A DNA stretch of 64,000 bases from Silene conica (taxonomy: Eukaryota; Streptophyta; Magnoliopsida; Caryophyllales; Caryophyllaceae), in NCBI GenBank assembly GCA_029255685.2, contig CM055319.2, positions 25,081,568 to 25,145,567 of the forward strand, given 5' to 3'. Under the pieces are notes generated by a model. It was not told the origin of the DNA, did no database searches, and was given only the letters and a program-made list of their open reading frames with translations. The translations under genes were made by a program, and so were the position numbers. Each line of letters opens with the position of its first letter. The stretch's first letter is position 1. Below are positions 42,446 through 55,045 of the stretch, in pieces.

Positions 42446-44544
42446 AATTCCCAAACCAAACCTTGCTTGCTCTCAAGCAAGAACTAGACTCGATCTTAAA
42501 CTAATGGAACGATTTCAATCTCAGAGCGAAATGCAAATGTAAGCCTAAACCAATTTAATGCAAAGTTAACATCGAAATAGTAAATGAATCACGCAAACGA
42601 GTTACGAAGTTGTCAAACTTGTTAATCTATCAACCGTAAAGACTTTTCATAATGGACTCTCGCGGGTCGCTCAAATCACACAATAAGCAAAGGGTGAGTG
42701 TATATGAATGATAGAAAGAAGTAATTTTGTAAAGACACTCACCTAACTTGGACCCATGAAAACATGCCTGCAATCGAACATGAAAACAATCTCTACAACC
42801 GTGCATATACATACCAATCTACTGACTTTATGTTGAGGTAAAGAAAGATGTGTGAGGTAATGGGCAAGAGGGGCTAAGATGGTTTTGGATATGTCGAGTT
42901 AGATAGCCAAGCTAGCAAACAACGGAATCCAAAATGTGAAATATTTCACAACTTACTACCCAAGGAACTTAAACACGGTGCTATTTTGTAGCACAAAACT
43001 CACTAAATTTCCAAAGAAAAAGACTCCCAGATGATATGAATGAAGTATAGGAGTAATAAATGTTGAAGAAAGGAATTTTCTGAATAACTGCATGTTTCTG
43101 TTTCTGAGAGTTGGTCAACCTACCAAAGATGGTGGTCGGTCGACTGACTTGCAGCGTACCTTTTTGATTTTTTTTTCTTTTTTTTCTTTTTTTTCTGTTT
43201 TTTATTTTCTTTTTCCTTCTTTTTCTTTCATTCTTTTCTCATCTGAGCACATAACAACCAAAGATGACTCAAAAAGTTCCCGTGACCACAAATACTAGCT
43301 TGGTAAAGGTAGGCAAAGTATGGGATGTAGCTTTAGGGACAAAAAGGCAGATTTGGCAATGTAAGGCTTATGGGTAAGATAAGAAAAGGGACCTCAAAAG
43401 CACGTGTCAAAAATCACAAAACAAGATAGCATATAGGTATATAGCAGATTATGTTCATGTTTATGCATATTGATGTAAGATGTAACAGGGGGAGTACTAC
43501 TCACATTCTTAAAAGCTGGTCATGAATGACACCAGTAATAAGGCTCTAAAACTCAGAATGTAAAGTAGTTTGCCAAAGGTACAAGTCAAGTCTCGATATT
43601 TAACAATTAGTTTGACAAAAACTCGTAGATTATGCATATGATTCTAAAACATGTTGACAAGCAAGGCTTAGGCATAAACATGTGAAAATGCAATGTCATC
43701 ATTGAAATACTATCGTTCCGATTCGACCTATATGTTAAAATAAACGTGCATTTTTTGAATTTTTGAATTTTTTTTTTGGATTTTTGTATATGCAAAGAAA
43801 AATAAAAGAAACAATGCAAAATGGAAATGCAATAAACGTGAGAAAAAAATGCAATAAAACATGTGAATGCAACGCAAAACCCTTCCCCAAACCAAATCGT
43901 ACAATGTCCCCATTGTGCAATAACATATGCAAAGAAACATGGAAGGATGGGAATTTGTGAAAAAATAAAACTAAGGAGGAACATGGAAGGAACTCACAAG
44001 ACTTATGCGCGAACGAAACCTCCCCAAACCAGCGTGAGCTAGGAGGTTTCGGTAGCCAGCAGTGCCACCTCACAGACCTGAAAAGGATCAAGAAAACCTT
44101 TTTCGGAAATTAAATGTGTTTGGATGATAAAAGGTAATTACAAGGTATGAAGGTAAACGAGAAAATGAGAGCATAAAAGAAGGATATGGAGAAAGACTCC
44201 CTAGGCTCGCTGGTACGCTTCCCGAGGCAACCGAGAACAGGTAGTAGCAGTAGTAGTGGTCGATCGACTACTCCCCCTGGTCGACCAACCAAGTCTCGGG
44301 GAACAGTGGCTACTGGATTGCAGACGTCGGTCGAACGACTGAAGCATCTGGTCGGTCGACCAGCTTTCTTGTAACAGTTCTCTTTTTCTTTCTCAAATTA
44401 ACTCAATAGATTGAGTTAATTCCCACCAAAACCTGTAAAAACAATTTATACGCGCCCAAAACTTGTGCAAAAACCCAGAGTACCAAGTCTATCGTCTTTA
44501 AAATGAACAACAAAGCGAAAGAGTCTAAGTCTAGAAACGAACAA
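42446..44544 (-). other. Non-coding 3' part of the C interior, with conserved hairpins
   Basis: It has the same layout as B: polypurine tract at the LTR edge, stem-loop CTTGCTTG/CAAGCAAG at 42,462-42,481, pyrimidine tract (about 43,160-43,240), stem-loop ACAATG/CATTGT at 43,901-43,916 and hairpin CGAAACCTCC/GGAGGTTTCG at 44,014-44,051. GGTCGACC-type modules lie at 43,105-43,160 and 44,255-44,375. No credible ORF. Confidence 0.7.
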
Positions 44545-45603
44545 CTAGCAAAAAGTCTTAAAAACAGAAAAATAGTCCAAAAAAAAAAGCAACAAGGAGA
44601 AGTTATCCGCGAAGGATGCGAAAGTTCTTTGCCACGGCTTCTGACTACATGCAACTCCTTCAGCAGTACTGATTTGGTTGGATGGGCTTCTCTCCACTAT
44701 GTAAATGGATGGGTCATCATCAACAGCTCTAATCTGCCACCTTCTGAGGTCGTCAGGTTCATCAACTCCCAAGTCATGAGTTGACACTTTCCTTGGGCTC
44801 CTCTTCAGCCATGGGATCACTTGATTGAGTGACCTTGTTCTCTACATCATTTGATCGAGTAAGTGGTACTACTCGATCGAGAACAATTTTTTGCTGCCGA
44901 CTATGGACTCCGTCCCATGTGTTGCAACCTTTGGAGCATCCAATTCGGCTTTCTAAGTAGGAGATTCACCTGCACATATCTCAAAACACATCAAAGCCTC
45001 TGAAGAGTCCTTTGTAAATGATCCTTGTGCAGAACATTCACTAATATTATCTAAAACATCAGAAATGTCAACAAATGAATCCTGCACATAATACGACTCA
45101 TTATTAGAAGGTTCAATCAGTTCAGAAACATGTTCATCATTAATACCTACAAAAATAGGTTCTTCAGTGAAGGGATGAATTTCTAACTCATCAGCTATTT
45201 TCAAATCAGTTTCATCAACAGGAAGGGAAATGGAGTCAAGTAACCTATCATACTCATCCTCATCAAGAATGAGCGAGTCTTCTGTAACGGGGGTGATAGG
45301 ATCACTCTTAATAGAAAGATTCAGGTCACGAATGTCAACGCTCCCATACCCCTCTGTATCTTCACTGGTTTAGATTAATTGTTTAAGAAGCTCCCATTGC
45401 TCCTTACAGGGTAGGTCACAAGAATCCCATCCACAAATTCCCTCAATTTTGATCAAACTCTTACCAGTGACTCCATCATAAATGATACGACAAACCTTCC
45501 CAATACTAACAGGATAGTCAGACTGAGAAAGGAAAGAGGTTAATCTATTACAATAGATATGCAACAGTTCATGCTCAAATTGTGGGAATGGGGAGATGGT
45601 CAT
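44545..45603 (-). pseudogene. Gag-like protein of C, with stops
   Basis: The homologue of the B frame. The ATG at 45,603 gives MTISPFPQFEHELLHIYC. A TAA at 45,370-45,372 stands where B has CAA and is a private lesion. The frame continues to a TAG at 44,953-44,955, the same codon position as the TAG in B. Beyond it the sequence still follows B (LDAPKVATHGTES) for about 20 codons, then shows a one-base deletion near 44,885 and an out-of-frame 17-base loss that restores the frame before 44,820. The tail (DDDPSIYIVERS, STAEGVACSQKPW) matches the tail of B (DDDPPIYTVKRN, TIAEGVASSQSPW). No enzyme domain is present. Confidence 0.6.
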
Positions 45604-45655
45604 GACAGCAAAAGATAAAGACTAAAAACAAAAAACAACTAACACTAGCGCTACC

Positions 45656-45673
45656 TCCCCGGCAACGGCGCCA
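45656..45673 (-). promoter_or_regulatory. Primer binding site of C (tRNA-Asp)
   Basis: The element strand reads TGGCGCCGTTGCCGGGGA, identical to that of B, with the same AATTT-type spacer to the LTR. Confidence 0.9.
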
Positions 45674-45678
45674 AAATT

Positions 45679-47332
45679 TGATACCCGTCGTTGAGGGCGT
45701 CAAAGATAAAATTTATATTCCTAAACTTAAACTATAGATAGTAAAAGTCAGGGTCGAACCACAAGGAGGATTGAGAGTGTTAGTCGTTTTAGGTCTATAT
45801 CTTAGGGTAACAATTTGGGGATTTGATGATTGGTGTTTGAATTGTCACTAAATCTAGCAATAAAAACAAGAATAAGACTGAAATAAAGATGTGAATAAAC
45901 TATGGTAAAAGATATGTTAGGATGATTGGGTCGTTATAACTACGATGGTAGACGGTCTAGGTCAACATGTATTACAGTCGTGTAAGGGATATAACAAATC
46001 CTTTCGGTCTATGTTATCTAATAGCTTCTTTCGGCCTATACTATTAGTACCTAGGTCTCAAAAATACTGGGTGTCAACAATAGGTGATTCCTAATGTCTA
46101 GGTCACATACCCTTCAGCCTTAGTAACCTAGTTGTCTTAAAACGTTAACTAACGCCCTTCCCTTAACTTTCGATCCCGGGTTGGTCATTATTAAGCATCC
46201 TACAAGTCTCCCTTCAGTCTCATTGTAAGATATTGCAATTAACGAGCAAAAATAGGTCTGATCATACACGAGGTCGGTCGACCGACCAGCTAGCCCGGTC
46301 GATCGACTAACCACCTCAGTCAACCGAGCAGAGAAGTCGGTCGGTCGACCGACCAGATAGAAGTCGGTCCGTCGACCAAAGTCGGCTAGGGGTTGCCCTA
46401 GGTTACGCCATTTACGCTACAACTCGCCTACATCCTAACATATGGGGTTTAGCTAAGCATAATACTAGTAAAAACAACAACTTTAACGATAATAACAATA
46501 AGCATGATGATTAAAAACAGTACACATGCGATTAACAAACAAGGTTTAGGGATTCTATCTAGCCGATACAAATAACGAAATAAAACTGAAATAGAGTAAG
46601 GATTACCATGACAAAGGAATAGGAACTAAAAGATTATACATTATTGAACTTACGTGGAACCTGATTGTTTGCAGAAATAAACTAAGAAATAACTTTTGTA
46701 AACTAACTAATAATAATTCTAAAAATTAAAGAACTGAATTAAAATTAGGTAAAGGTTTGATGATTAGAAACTAAGTAAAAACTGAATTAGTAAAACGTAA
46801 GATGATAAGTAAAAGGGTTAATTAGGCTTATATAAAGAATTCTGAAAACTTCTTCCTTAACCTAATCTCGTCGTGGGCTTGAACTTCCTTTCTGATTTTT
46901 CCAAATCCCGCGCCTTGGTCGACCGACTGGTGATGCTGGTCGGTCGACCAGTTATCGGACCCAGTGACTTTTCTGATTTCGAAAATAAACTTCTGAACGT
47001 GAGTTATCACGTATGTTGGTCGACCGACCATAGGGCTCGGTCGGTCGACCGAAACACCTGATGTAAGAGCTTCGGAATCTACAGAATTTGGTCTTTTGGT
47101 CTTTCAAATACGCCTAGGACTCCGTTCCTTCTTCACTCCTTTGTTCTTTCAGCCATGCAAAATTCTCGAGGGTAAACTTGGCTCGAAATCGTCTTATTTC
47201 CGCGTAAATCTGCAAAAGTGCATAAAAATACAAAAGTAGACGAAATAGGGAAATAGTGACCAAAAACTCGTAAATGAGCTCTAGAATGCGTGTAAAAATA
47301 GATGTAAAACATCATAAAAAAGACACGCATCA
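45679..47332 (-). repeat. 5' LTR of C
   Basis: 1,654 bp, TGATACCCGTCG to CACGCATCA. GGTCGACC-type modules are at 46,260-46,380 and 46,910-47,060. It is followed by the right tatac duplication. Non-coding. Confidence 0.92.
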
Positions 47333-47418
47333 TATACCTTGTGAACCTTTAAGAGATTGATATTACGTTATCACAATAACTGTGGAGGACACTAGCTCCA
47401 ACAATCTCCCATTTGTCC

Positions 47419-48328
47419 TTACAAGTGTATTGCAATAACCGATTCTCAATATCCATAAATTTCTCCCACTCAATGTAAAACAATTTGCAAATTCGTATTC
47501 ACAAAGGTCGTATTTTACAAGCGACCAAAATCAAGAGTGGTTTTCCCGACTAGAGAGTAACTTAACTGATAAACTAATCATTATTCGAGCATGGCCATGC
47601 ATTTCAGTTACAGCTCCTCGAGTGGCCCTGAGAAATAACAAAACCTTATTACGGTTGAATAATTTCCTCAACTCGAATCCTGCAGATACAAGCCCAGTAT
47701 GAAATTACCCAGAAAAAAATCTGCTTAGCCTCCTGTTATGGTCGACCATGAGAAAGAAACCAAAGTCACCCAAAAACTGCCTTTATCTCAAGAGACAGTT
47801 GATAATCAATAGAATCGACTCTAGGAACACTATGGATGTCTAATCCACGACCTGGCACCGAATGTTCTAAAACATTTAGGACTCCATAAAATTGTCACAA
47901 ATGTCCTACGAGGTATCTTTATAACTCGTATCTGTGATCGATCAGTCAATTGTTTAACTTATGGCTCGTTCAACCCACCATCAATCTACGTCACAATATA
48001 ATTGTCAGAGCTATCAGATAATGTAGGTGATTACGGACCAAAACAAATATAATGTAATTCAGTTCACTTTGTGGTGTTCATTGTTGTCGTACAATCCAGA
48101 TGAAAAACAAAATATGAAACAAAACGATGATGTTATAAATAGTATATGAAAAAGATACAATTATCTAATCCATCAAAACAATTACTACAACTAACGAACA
48201 CCTTTGATTCCCATGAAAATAACGTGCCTTACATGCTTATCATATTTTAACGGTTTAGTGAGAGGGTCCGCAATGTTGTCATCCGAAGCAATCTTCTCTA
48301 CCATTATCTTCTTTTTGTCCACGTAATC
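47419..48328 (-). other. 3' untranslated part of D
   Basis: About 900 bases between the RNase H end and the polypurine tract. There is no ORF of note. The sequence is mixed AT-rich without repeats. Confidence 0.55.
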
Positions 48329-49797
48329 TCAGATCATGTGAGCCTTCTGCAGTATATGTCTAGATTTGCTGCTAGACTTAGGCTCCTTAGCCTGTAAGAT
48401 GGCACTTCTATTATCACAATAGATGGTGATTGGGTCATTCGAACTCAGAACTACTGTTAGTCCTTGTAAGAAATGACGCATCCATATAGCTTCCGAAGCG
48501 GCATAGTACTCGGAGTCAGTTGAGAATCTGCTATAACACTTTGCGTGAAAGTTTTCCAACTGACCGCAACGCCATTAAGAGTAAACACGAATCCAGAACG
48601 AGATTTCGAGTCATCTCGATCCGTTTGGAAGCTAGCATCCGCGTAACCGATTGCGCATAGCTCAGTATCTCCTTCATAAATCAATACCAAATCCTAAGTC
48701 CTTCGTAAGTACTTAAGGATGTTTTTAACAACCATCCAGTGTGATTCGCCTGGATTTCCTTGGTACCCACTCGTCATACTTAATGCATATGCCATGTCTG
48801 GACGTGTGCATATCATGGCATACATGATCAATCCTACAGCTGATGCATATGGAATGCGATTAATGCGCTCGACCTCTTCCGGTATCTTGGGTGCCTGAGT
48901 CTTACTCAAATGCATCCCAGAAGTCATTGGAAGGTACCCCTTCTTGGAGTTGGTCATGCTGAACCTTTCAAAAATCTTATTTATATAAGACTCCTGACTC
49001 AGTGATAACATCCGTCGTGATCTAACTCTATAGATACGGATCCCCAATATGGATTGTGCCTCACCCAGATCTTTCAACTGGAAATGGTTCTTTCACCATA
49101 TTTTTACTAAAGATAAGAGAGGAATGTGATTCCCAACCAAGAGTATGTCATCGACATACAACACCAAGAAGACAATCTTACTCCCACTCGACTTGATATA
49201 CAAGCATGGTTCCTCGAACGATCGAGTGAAACCATTCTCTTTTATCACCTGGTCGAAACGATGATTCCAACTCCGAGAAGCTTCCTTAAGTCCATAAATG
49301 GAATGCTTAAGCTTGCACACTTTCTTAGGATTTTTAGGATCAATGAAACCTTCGGGCTATACCATGTACAAGTCCTCCTCTAAATAACCAATTAAGAAGG
49401 TGGGTTTCACATCCATTTGCCAAATTTCATAGTCATGAAAGGCGGCAATCGCTAAGATTATCCGAATGGAACGCAACATAACTACGGGTGCAAAAATTTC
49501 ATCATAATGCAATCCTTGCATTTTAGTAAAACCTTTTGCCAATAGTCGTGCCTTATAGGTGTCTGGTTATCCTTCTACTAAATGCTTTATCTTATAAAGC
49601 CAATTGCACTGAAGAGGTCGTACCTTATCAGGCAAATCAACCAGATCCAATACGTTATTCTCATACATGGAGTCCATCTCGGATTGCATGGAATTAAGAC
49701 ATAGCTTAGAGTCGGAACAGGTCATGACACATTTATAGGTAGCGGGTTCGTTACTCTCTAGGAGCAACACGTCATCTCTATCGTTCTCCTCGACCAT
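48329..49797 (-). pseudogene. Reverse transcriptase and RNase H of D, broken
   Basis: Reading in pieces from 49,797 down. The start of the transposase-like linker and reverse transcriptase (LNSMQSEMDSMYEN) is followed by AKGFTKMQGLHYDEIFAPVV and DVKPTFLIG (DVKTAFLNG in live copies) at 49,542-49,357. YVDDILLVGN is intact in 49,320-49,093, with SILGIRIYR in 49,077-48,694. RNase H GYADASFQTD, then ASEAIWMRHFL and YCDNRSAI, lie in 48,690-48,329. At least four frame changes and several stops separate these parts. Catalytic YVDD remains, but no product of full length is possible. Confidence 0.88.
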
Positions 49798-50934
49798 ACC
49801 AATGTATCTGTCTCGAGGAATGAAGACTCTACCCTACCTCCTAGGTTCCTCATGAAGATTAACCGTAGCAGAAGTTGAAGGAACATTTTCCTCCATCGTT
49901 GATCGGTTGTTGGTTCTTGAATCTCCGACAAATTGAAGGTTCTATTACTTGACTTGTTCTCGAGAAACTCTTTCTCTAAGAACTTCGCACTAGCCGCAAC
50001 AAAAACTCGATATTCGGTAGGCGAATTGAAGTAATGACCAAACATTCCTTTTGGATAACCAATAAAGTAAGTCTTGACCGATCGCGGGCCGAGCTTATCC
50101 TCGTGTCTCCACTTGACATAAGCCTCACAGCACCAAACTCGAATAAAGGACAAGTTAGAGACCGTTCCCTTCCATATCTCATATGGAGTCTTGTCTACAG
50201 TTTTAGACGTACTTCGGTTAAGTATAAGAGCAGGTGAAAAAAGAGCAAAACCACATAATGAATCAGGTACTACCGTGTGACTCATCATGGATGGAACCAT
50301 ATCAAGTAATGTTCGATTTCCCGTTCGGACATACCATTTAATTGTGGTATTCCAGGTGGAGGTTACTGTAATATAATACCATAGTCATTAAGGTGTTGAT
50401 CAAACTCATTTGAAAGATATTCGCCACCACGATCTGATCGAATTGTTTTAATCTTTCTATCCAGTTGGTTCTCAACCTTATTCTGGAATTCCTTGAATTT
50501 GCAAAGGACTCACTTTTATGCTTCATTAAGTAGACATATCTGTATCTACTCAAATCGTCCGTGAAAGTGATAAAATATTTATAGCCGTCTCTTGCGTTGA
50601 TTGACATAGGTCCACATACATTTGTATGTATGAGTCCTAGTAGGTCACCTGCACGCATTCCAACACCTTTGAAGGAAATTCGAGTCATCTTGTCGATAAG
50701 ACATGATTCACACGTGCCAAATAATTCGTAATGAAATGGGTGGATAGTCCCATTCTCAATGAGCTTATTTACACGCTTTTCATTTATCTGTCCCATACGA
50801 CAGTGCCGTAGATACGTTTGATCTTTCTCACCAACCTTTAGATTCTTATTATTCATGTGTAATACGTCTGTAGTTTGATCTAAGATATAAATGTCATACA
50901 TGGAATTTGTTTTGCCATAAATCATTCCATTCAA
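49758..50934 (-). pseudogene. Integrase region of D, broken
   Basis: 50,934-50,338 carries the zinc-binding part (HCRMGQINEKRV, CESCLIDK) and the first catalytic Asp region (changed to HTNVCGPM, Asp to Asn), then goes out of frame. The central catalytic core is unreadable. 50,300-49,758 carries the end of the integrase (KTPYEIWKGTVSNLSFIRVW, KTYFIGYPKG). The corresponding part of H is intact up to its own stop. Confidence 0.85.
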
Positions 50935-51077
50935 AGAGAAAATACAGCTATTGTCTTTTATTGAGAATGAAAAGCCCCCTTATCGAGTACGGAAACAGAA
51001 ATAATAGTCTTAGATAAACTGGGTACATAGTAACAGTTATGTAAATACAACTCAATTCCACTCGGTAGTTGGATTAC

Positions 51078-51520
51078 TTATGTGTCCATTGAGACTGCAG
51101 CAACTTTTGCTCCATTCCCAACTCGCAGGTCGACATCACCCTTTGTGAGAGGTGTGATGTTTTTTAGGCCCTGTAAATGATTACACAGATAAGAACCACA
51201 ACCAGTATCAAGTACCCATGTTCCGAAACTTGCATGGTTAATCTCAATCATATGGATATAAGATGACATACCAACAGGAGTGACGCGGCCTATTTTTATG
51301 TCCTCACGGTACACGGGAGAGTTCCTCCTCCAATGTCAAGTCTTGTGGCAATGGGGCATTCAATGTCACTGTCCTTACCCTTTGCCTTGCCCTTTGCCTT
51401 GCCTTGTGAGCTACTTGTCTCACCAGGCCCACTCTTAATGAATCCTGATTTTTTTAAACTTTGGTGGCTTCCCTACAGTTAGGTCGTCGTGAGCCTTGCC
51501 CTTACCTTTGCCCTTGTTGG
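51078..51520 (-). pseudogene. Gag tail and protease of D
   Basis: From 51,520 the frame encodes a Lys/Gly-rich tail (GKGKGKAHDD), then through stops the protease with WVLDTGCGSYLCNHLQGL (51,314-51,078). The equivalent in H reads WVFDTGCGSHLCNHLQGL. The zinc knuckle seen in H is not recoverable here. Confidence 0.75.
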
Positions 51521-51528
51521 AAATCATT

Positions 51529-52949
51529 TGATTGGCTTATCGCGTACCTAATAAAGATACCCAAGGCTTCACTAACAAATAAATGTAGATAAGAAAGTAG
51601 GGGTCAATCTCAGGGAGACGGTAGATGCAATATGACAAGCTATGGTTAGAATTCTATCAAGGCCGATTCGATTGATTGTTTGGTTTGATGATTAAAACGA
51701 TAACAAATTGAGATGTAAAACAATGATAATAAAAGATCTAGGAAAATAGGTTCACACATGTAAATTAGCTATAATTGATGTCAAATTGGGGAAACATATA
51801 ACCAAAAGTTGTCTAGACTTATTACCAATTATCTATCGATTTTATTACTAGTCTTAGAACGATTACTAGCGGGCTCTCGCACTTACTAGATCGCGCTACA
51901 AAACATGCTTAGGCAAATTCTATTCCCGACTTTCGATCTTAGGAAAAGAATTAAGATAACCAATAATTGTGATCAAGAATCAAAGGTTAACAATACATAA
52001 CAAGCATGCTATAGAAACAATAAATTGATAATAATAAATCTCAATTCAACGATTATCAATTACTAATCTAACATGGCTTTTCTAAACCCTAGATTATAAG
52101 ACTACGCAGTCATGATAATATATAAACTAACAAAGATTGATTTGATTAACATAAAGATGATAACAATATATAAATTGGAATTAAAATGATAATATAAAAG
52201 CAAGGAATAAAAATTACCAACTTAAGGAAATAAGAACAAGAACTTGATTATTAAGAGCAAAGTAATCTTTAAATAAAACCCGGAATTAAAGAGTAAATGT
52301 TGATGATTAAAAAACTAAGAACATAAAGAAAACTAGGTTATTGTAGATTTAGGGAAATGTATAAAAAAGCGTAAATAAAAAGCTCTCTAGTGATGAGTTT
52401 TTATACACAAACTGCTAGGAAAATGAAAAGTTGCTCAGTTGCACAATCCCCGAAGATCCGGGGACCAACGAGTTCTAGGGGCGCAACATTTTTATCCAAG
52501 AATTGCTCAGTTATCAAATCCCAAGATTCTGGGGTCTGAACAACTCCTGCGGGCGCAACATTTGAGGTATATGGCTATCTCGCATCAACCCCGAGATTCT
52601 GGGGTTTGAACAGCAATCAGGGTACCTTGCAATTTCTTTTTTTCTTTACTAGTTTTCACTTTCTTTGCCCAAGTACCAACCAAATTTCATTTCTTCTTCC
52701 TCGGGAATGAGTGAATCTTCCCAAAACACCCTTTCATGGCCAACTCTCGCTCTAAGTAGCCTCGTGGTGCTCGGTGAATGACAAAATGATAGAAAAGGCT
52801 GTAACTTGCTCCGTTTCCTACAAAATGCAACAAAAGATGCAGAACACCTACAACACGGAATTAGCTCATAAAATCACCTCCTAAAGTGCAAATTATCATG
52901 TAAAAATGAGCTAAAAGAGGGGTGAAAATCATATATAAATAGGACACAT
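51529..52949 (-). repeat. 3' LTR of I
   Basis: About 1,421 bp, TGATTGGCTTATCGCG to GGACACATCA in plus view. It has a stretch GGGTCAATCTCAGGGAGACG (about 51,601-51,620) comparable to GGGTCGAACCACAGAGAGAC in B, and three related modules with CCCC/GGGG stems at 52,441-52,620. Its boundary in D at 51,529 is inferred from the TG end and the break in D. Confidence 0.75.
52441..52620 (-). repeat. Three hairpin modules in the I LTR
   Basis: Modules of about 45-55 bases: CCCCGAAGATCCGGGG (52,448-52,463), CCCAAGATTCTGGGG (about 52,520-52,534) and CCCCGAGATTCTGGGG (about 52,589-52,604). The first two are followed by GGGCGCAACAT. Stems differ in length but keep pairing. Confidence 0.7.
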
Positions 52950-54316
52950 CAAATTCCCCCAAGTTAAACCCTTGCTTGTCCCAAGCAAGCACACATAATC
53001 AAGACAAGGGTAAGGAGCACCAAATCTCATCAATTGCAAATCCCAACATAAGCTAACAAGCGTAATGAATCATAATCCCAAACCAACGTGGACATAAGGA
53101 TAGTGCAAAAACATGGATGAGATTTACATGGCGGCGTAGCATGAAGGATTTTATTTAAACTTTTCGGCTCTTTCATGATCTTATTGACAATGGACTCTCG
53201 CGGTACACTCAAGCACACATTTATATGTGAAAGGATATTTGTATGAGTGACACTCTCCTAAACTCTACTCATGAGAGTGTGCCCGCTATCTAATATGGTG
53301 ATCATTCCAAGTCCACGAGTCAAAACAATCAAATGCAAGCATAAAAAGAAGAAGCCAAGGATTAGAGGAAGGCTATGGTGATGGGTAAGAAAGGGAAACA
53401 TATGAATTATGGTAAGTGAAGCTAAGTTAAGCTAGAAACTAACCAATGAGTGCATGGATGCTCAATCCAAATCCGAAACCCATCCCAAGTTGCTTGAAGT
53501 CAAAAGCTGCATATTGACTTCATTTCATGACAAATCAAGTGTACACTTCCCAAATACTTGTGATATAAGACATGGAAGCTAAATCACAAAACTTCTTCTT
53601 CTCTTCTCTTTTCAACAACTTAATTGCATGCTTCTTTTTTTCATATTTCTCAACTCTTTCAATTTTCCTCTTGTATTTCAATTCTTTTTTTTTTCAAATC
53701 ATTTTTTTCTTCTTTTTTTTCACATTATTTTTTCAACTTCTCATTTTTTCAATTTTCTTTCTTCAACTCAAGAATAAAACGAGGCATGGAAATCAGTAAT
53801 TCCGTCTTACCAAGCTCACAATGACACAAGAATGGACCATATATCCCAAATGAGAACCCAAACACCAATGATAAAGCTACTAACTCGACAAGGTAGACAA
53901 GTTTAAATATAGTTAGATATGAGAGAATGTATATGAGGGTGAAAATGGGCAACAAAGTCATGTGAATGGCTTCAAATGCTTACAAATTATGAATGCAATG
54001 CTCATAATAAATGGAATAAAGACCATACTTGTGTGTTTTGATGTAACGCACACCACAAAGAGACCTACACACACCTAAGTGAGACCGGGTATAGATGCAC
54101 CGGTCTAAGGGGGCCCTACGTTTCAAATTTTTGTAGGTGGCCAATGTCAAGATCAAACCTAATAGGTCCAAATTCTATCTCTCACCCACTATGTCAAGAC
54201 ATCCCCATGTTTGCAAAAATCCCGTCGATAAATATGATTCAAATAGCTATAAAGCTACAATTGGGTTAAGCAAAGAGAGAAATCAAGGAGCAAAAGTGAG
54301 CGCAAGCATCACAAAA
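52950..54316 (-). other. Interior of I without genes
   Basis: It contains the polypurine tract (AACTTGGGGGAATT, 52,950-52,963), the stem-loop CTTGCTTG/CAAGCAAG at 52,971-52,989 and a pyrimidine-rich tract at about 53,585-53,770, in the same order as in B and C. No ORF is credible. Confidence 0.65.
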
Positions 54317-55045
54317 TGTAACATCCCGTATTTTCGTAAATAATATTTTAATGATTTTAAATTATTTTACGGAAAATAATAATTTTTTATAATAAATCGT
54401 AAACTTATTTTAAGTCTTTCCGTTAAGATCCGTCTTAAGAGTGTTTTAATTCTTAAGATGTTATTTGCTTGGCATAATCTTATCCCGACTTAAACCCGTT
54501 TCACAAAACAAGTAACCCGACTCATTGAGTGAAAGGACAATACTTAAACCCTAAATAGACCCTTCATCGACATTTCCATCTTCACAAAACACATTCCACT
54601 GTTACATTCATTTCCACCATTGTCCTTCTTTCTCAAAGCTTAAAATCGACTTTTGAACCTCTTCCCGAACTCGAATCGCAGTAAATCTTACATTTTCGGA
54701 ATCCTTGCGAGATTTCCAAACCATCTATCTCTTTCAATTTCAATTTAATCGAACTTGAAGTTGATAGCTACGTCATTGAGGAAGATTTTGGAGCATAAAC
54801 GCTTTTAAGGTGACAATTACGAGTAACTCGGCCTTTTTGTTAAAATAACACTTTTGTTGATGATTCTTGTTGTGGTTGCTGATTTTGTGGTTTGTTATTG
54901 TTACATAGGTTTAGTAACATGTTAGGAATTAGTCTCATATGATCTTCACATGATTTATTTGATGTTTGATGATGTTCATATGCTTATATTGCTTATTTTC
55001 AGTTTTTACTATCTTAAGACGAATACTAAGTTTGATGCTCATATG

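Larger units (their letters stand above)
24661..47332 (-). mobile_element. Element C, Athila-related non-autonomous element, containing A1/A2 and B
   Basis: Minus strand. The 5' LTR is 45,679-47,332, the internal region 42,446-45,678, and the 3' LTR lies in three pieces: 24,661-25,166, 34,371-34,411 and 41,387-42,445. The target duplication tatac flanks the whole. The primer site matches tRNA-Asp. The only coding region is a gag-like frame beside the primer site; there is no protease, reverse transcriptase or integrase. The LTRs of C differ from each other more than those of A or B do, as expected for the older outer element. C depends on enzymes from an autonomous relative, probably Athila-like. 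Confidence 0.88.
47333..51528 (-). mobile_element. Copia element D, decayed 3' half (rest split off by C, E and I)
   Basis: Minus strand. It runs from the end of gag (about 51,520) through protease, integrase, reverse transcriptase and RNase H to a 3' untranslated part, a polypurine tract (GGACAAATGGGAGAT, 47,404-47,418) and the first 71 bases of the 3' LTR (TGTTGGAGCTAG, starting at 47,403). The LTR continues at 24,660-24,543. The proteins are close to those of H, so D and H are one family. Many frameshifts and stops make D the oldest layer. The 5' part lies beyond I, outside the window. Confidence 0.88.
51529..54316 (-). mobile_element. Element I, LTR and part of a non-coding interior
   Basis: The minus-strand 3' LTR (51,529-52,949) is followed by interior sequence up to 54,316, where A' is inserted. 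LTR ends (TGATTGG and ACACATCA), the polypurine region and a CTTGCTTG/CAAGCAAG stem-loop are built like those of B and C. No coding sequence and no primer site are in view; the rest of I lies beyond the window. It probably belongs to the same Athila-related, non-autonomous group. Confidence 0.7.
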
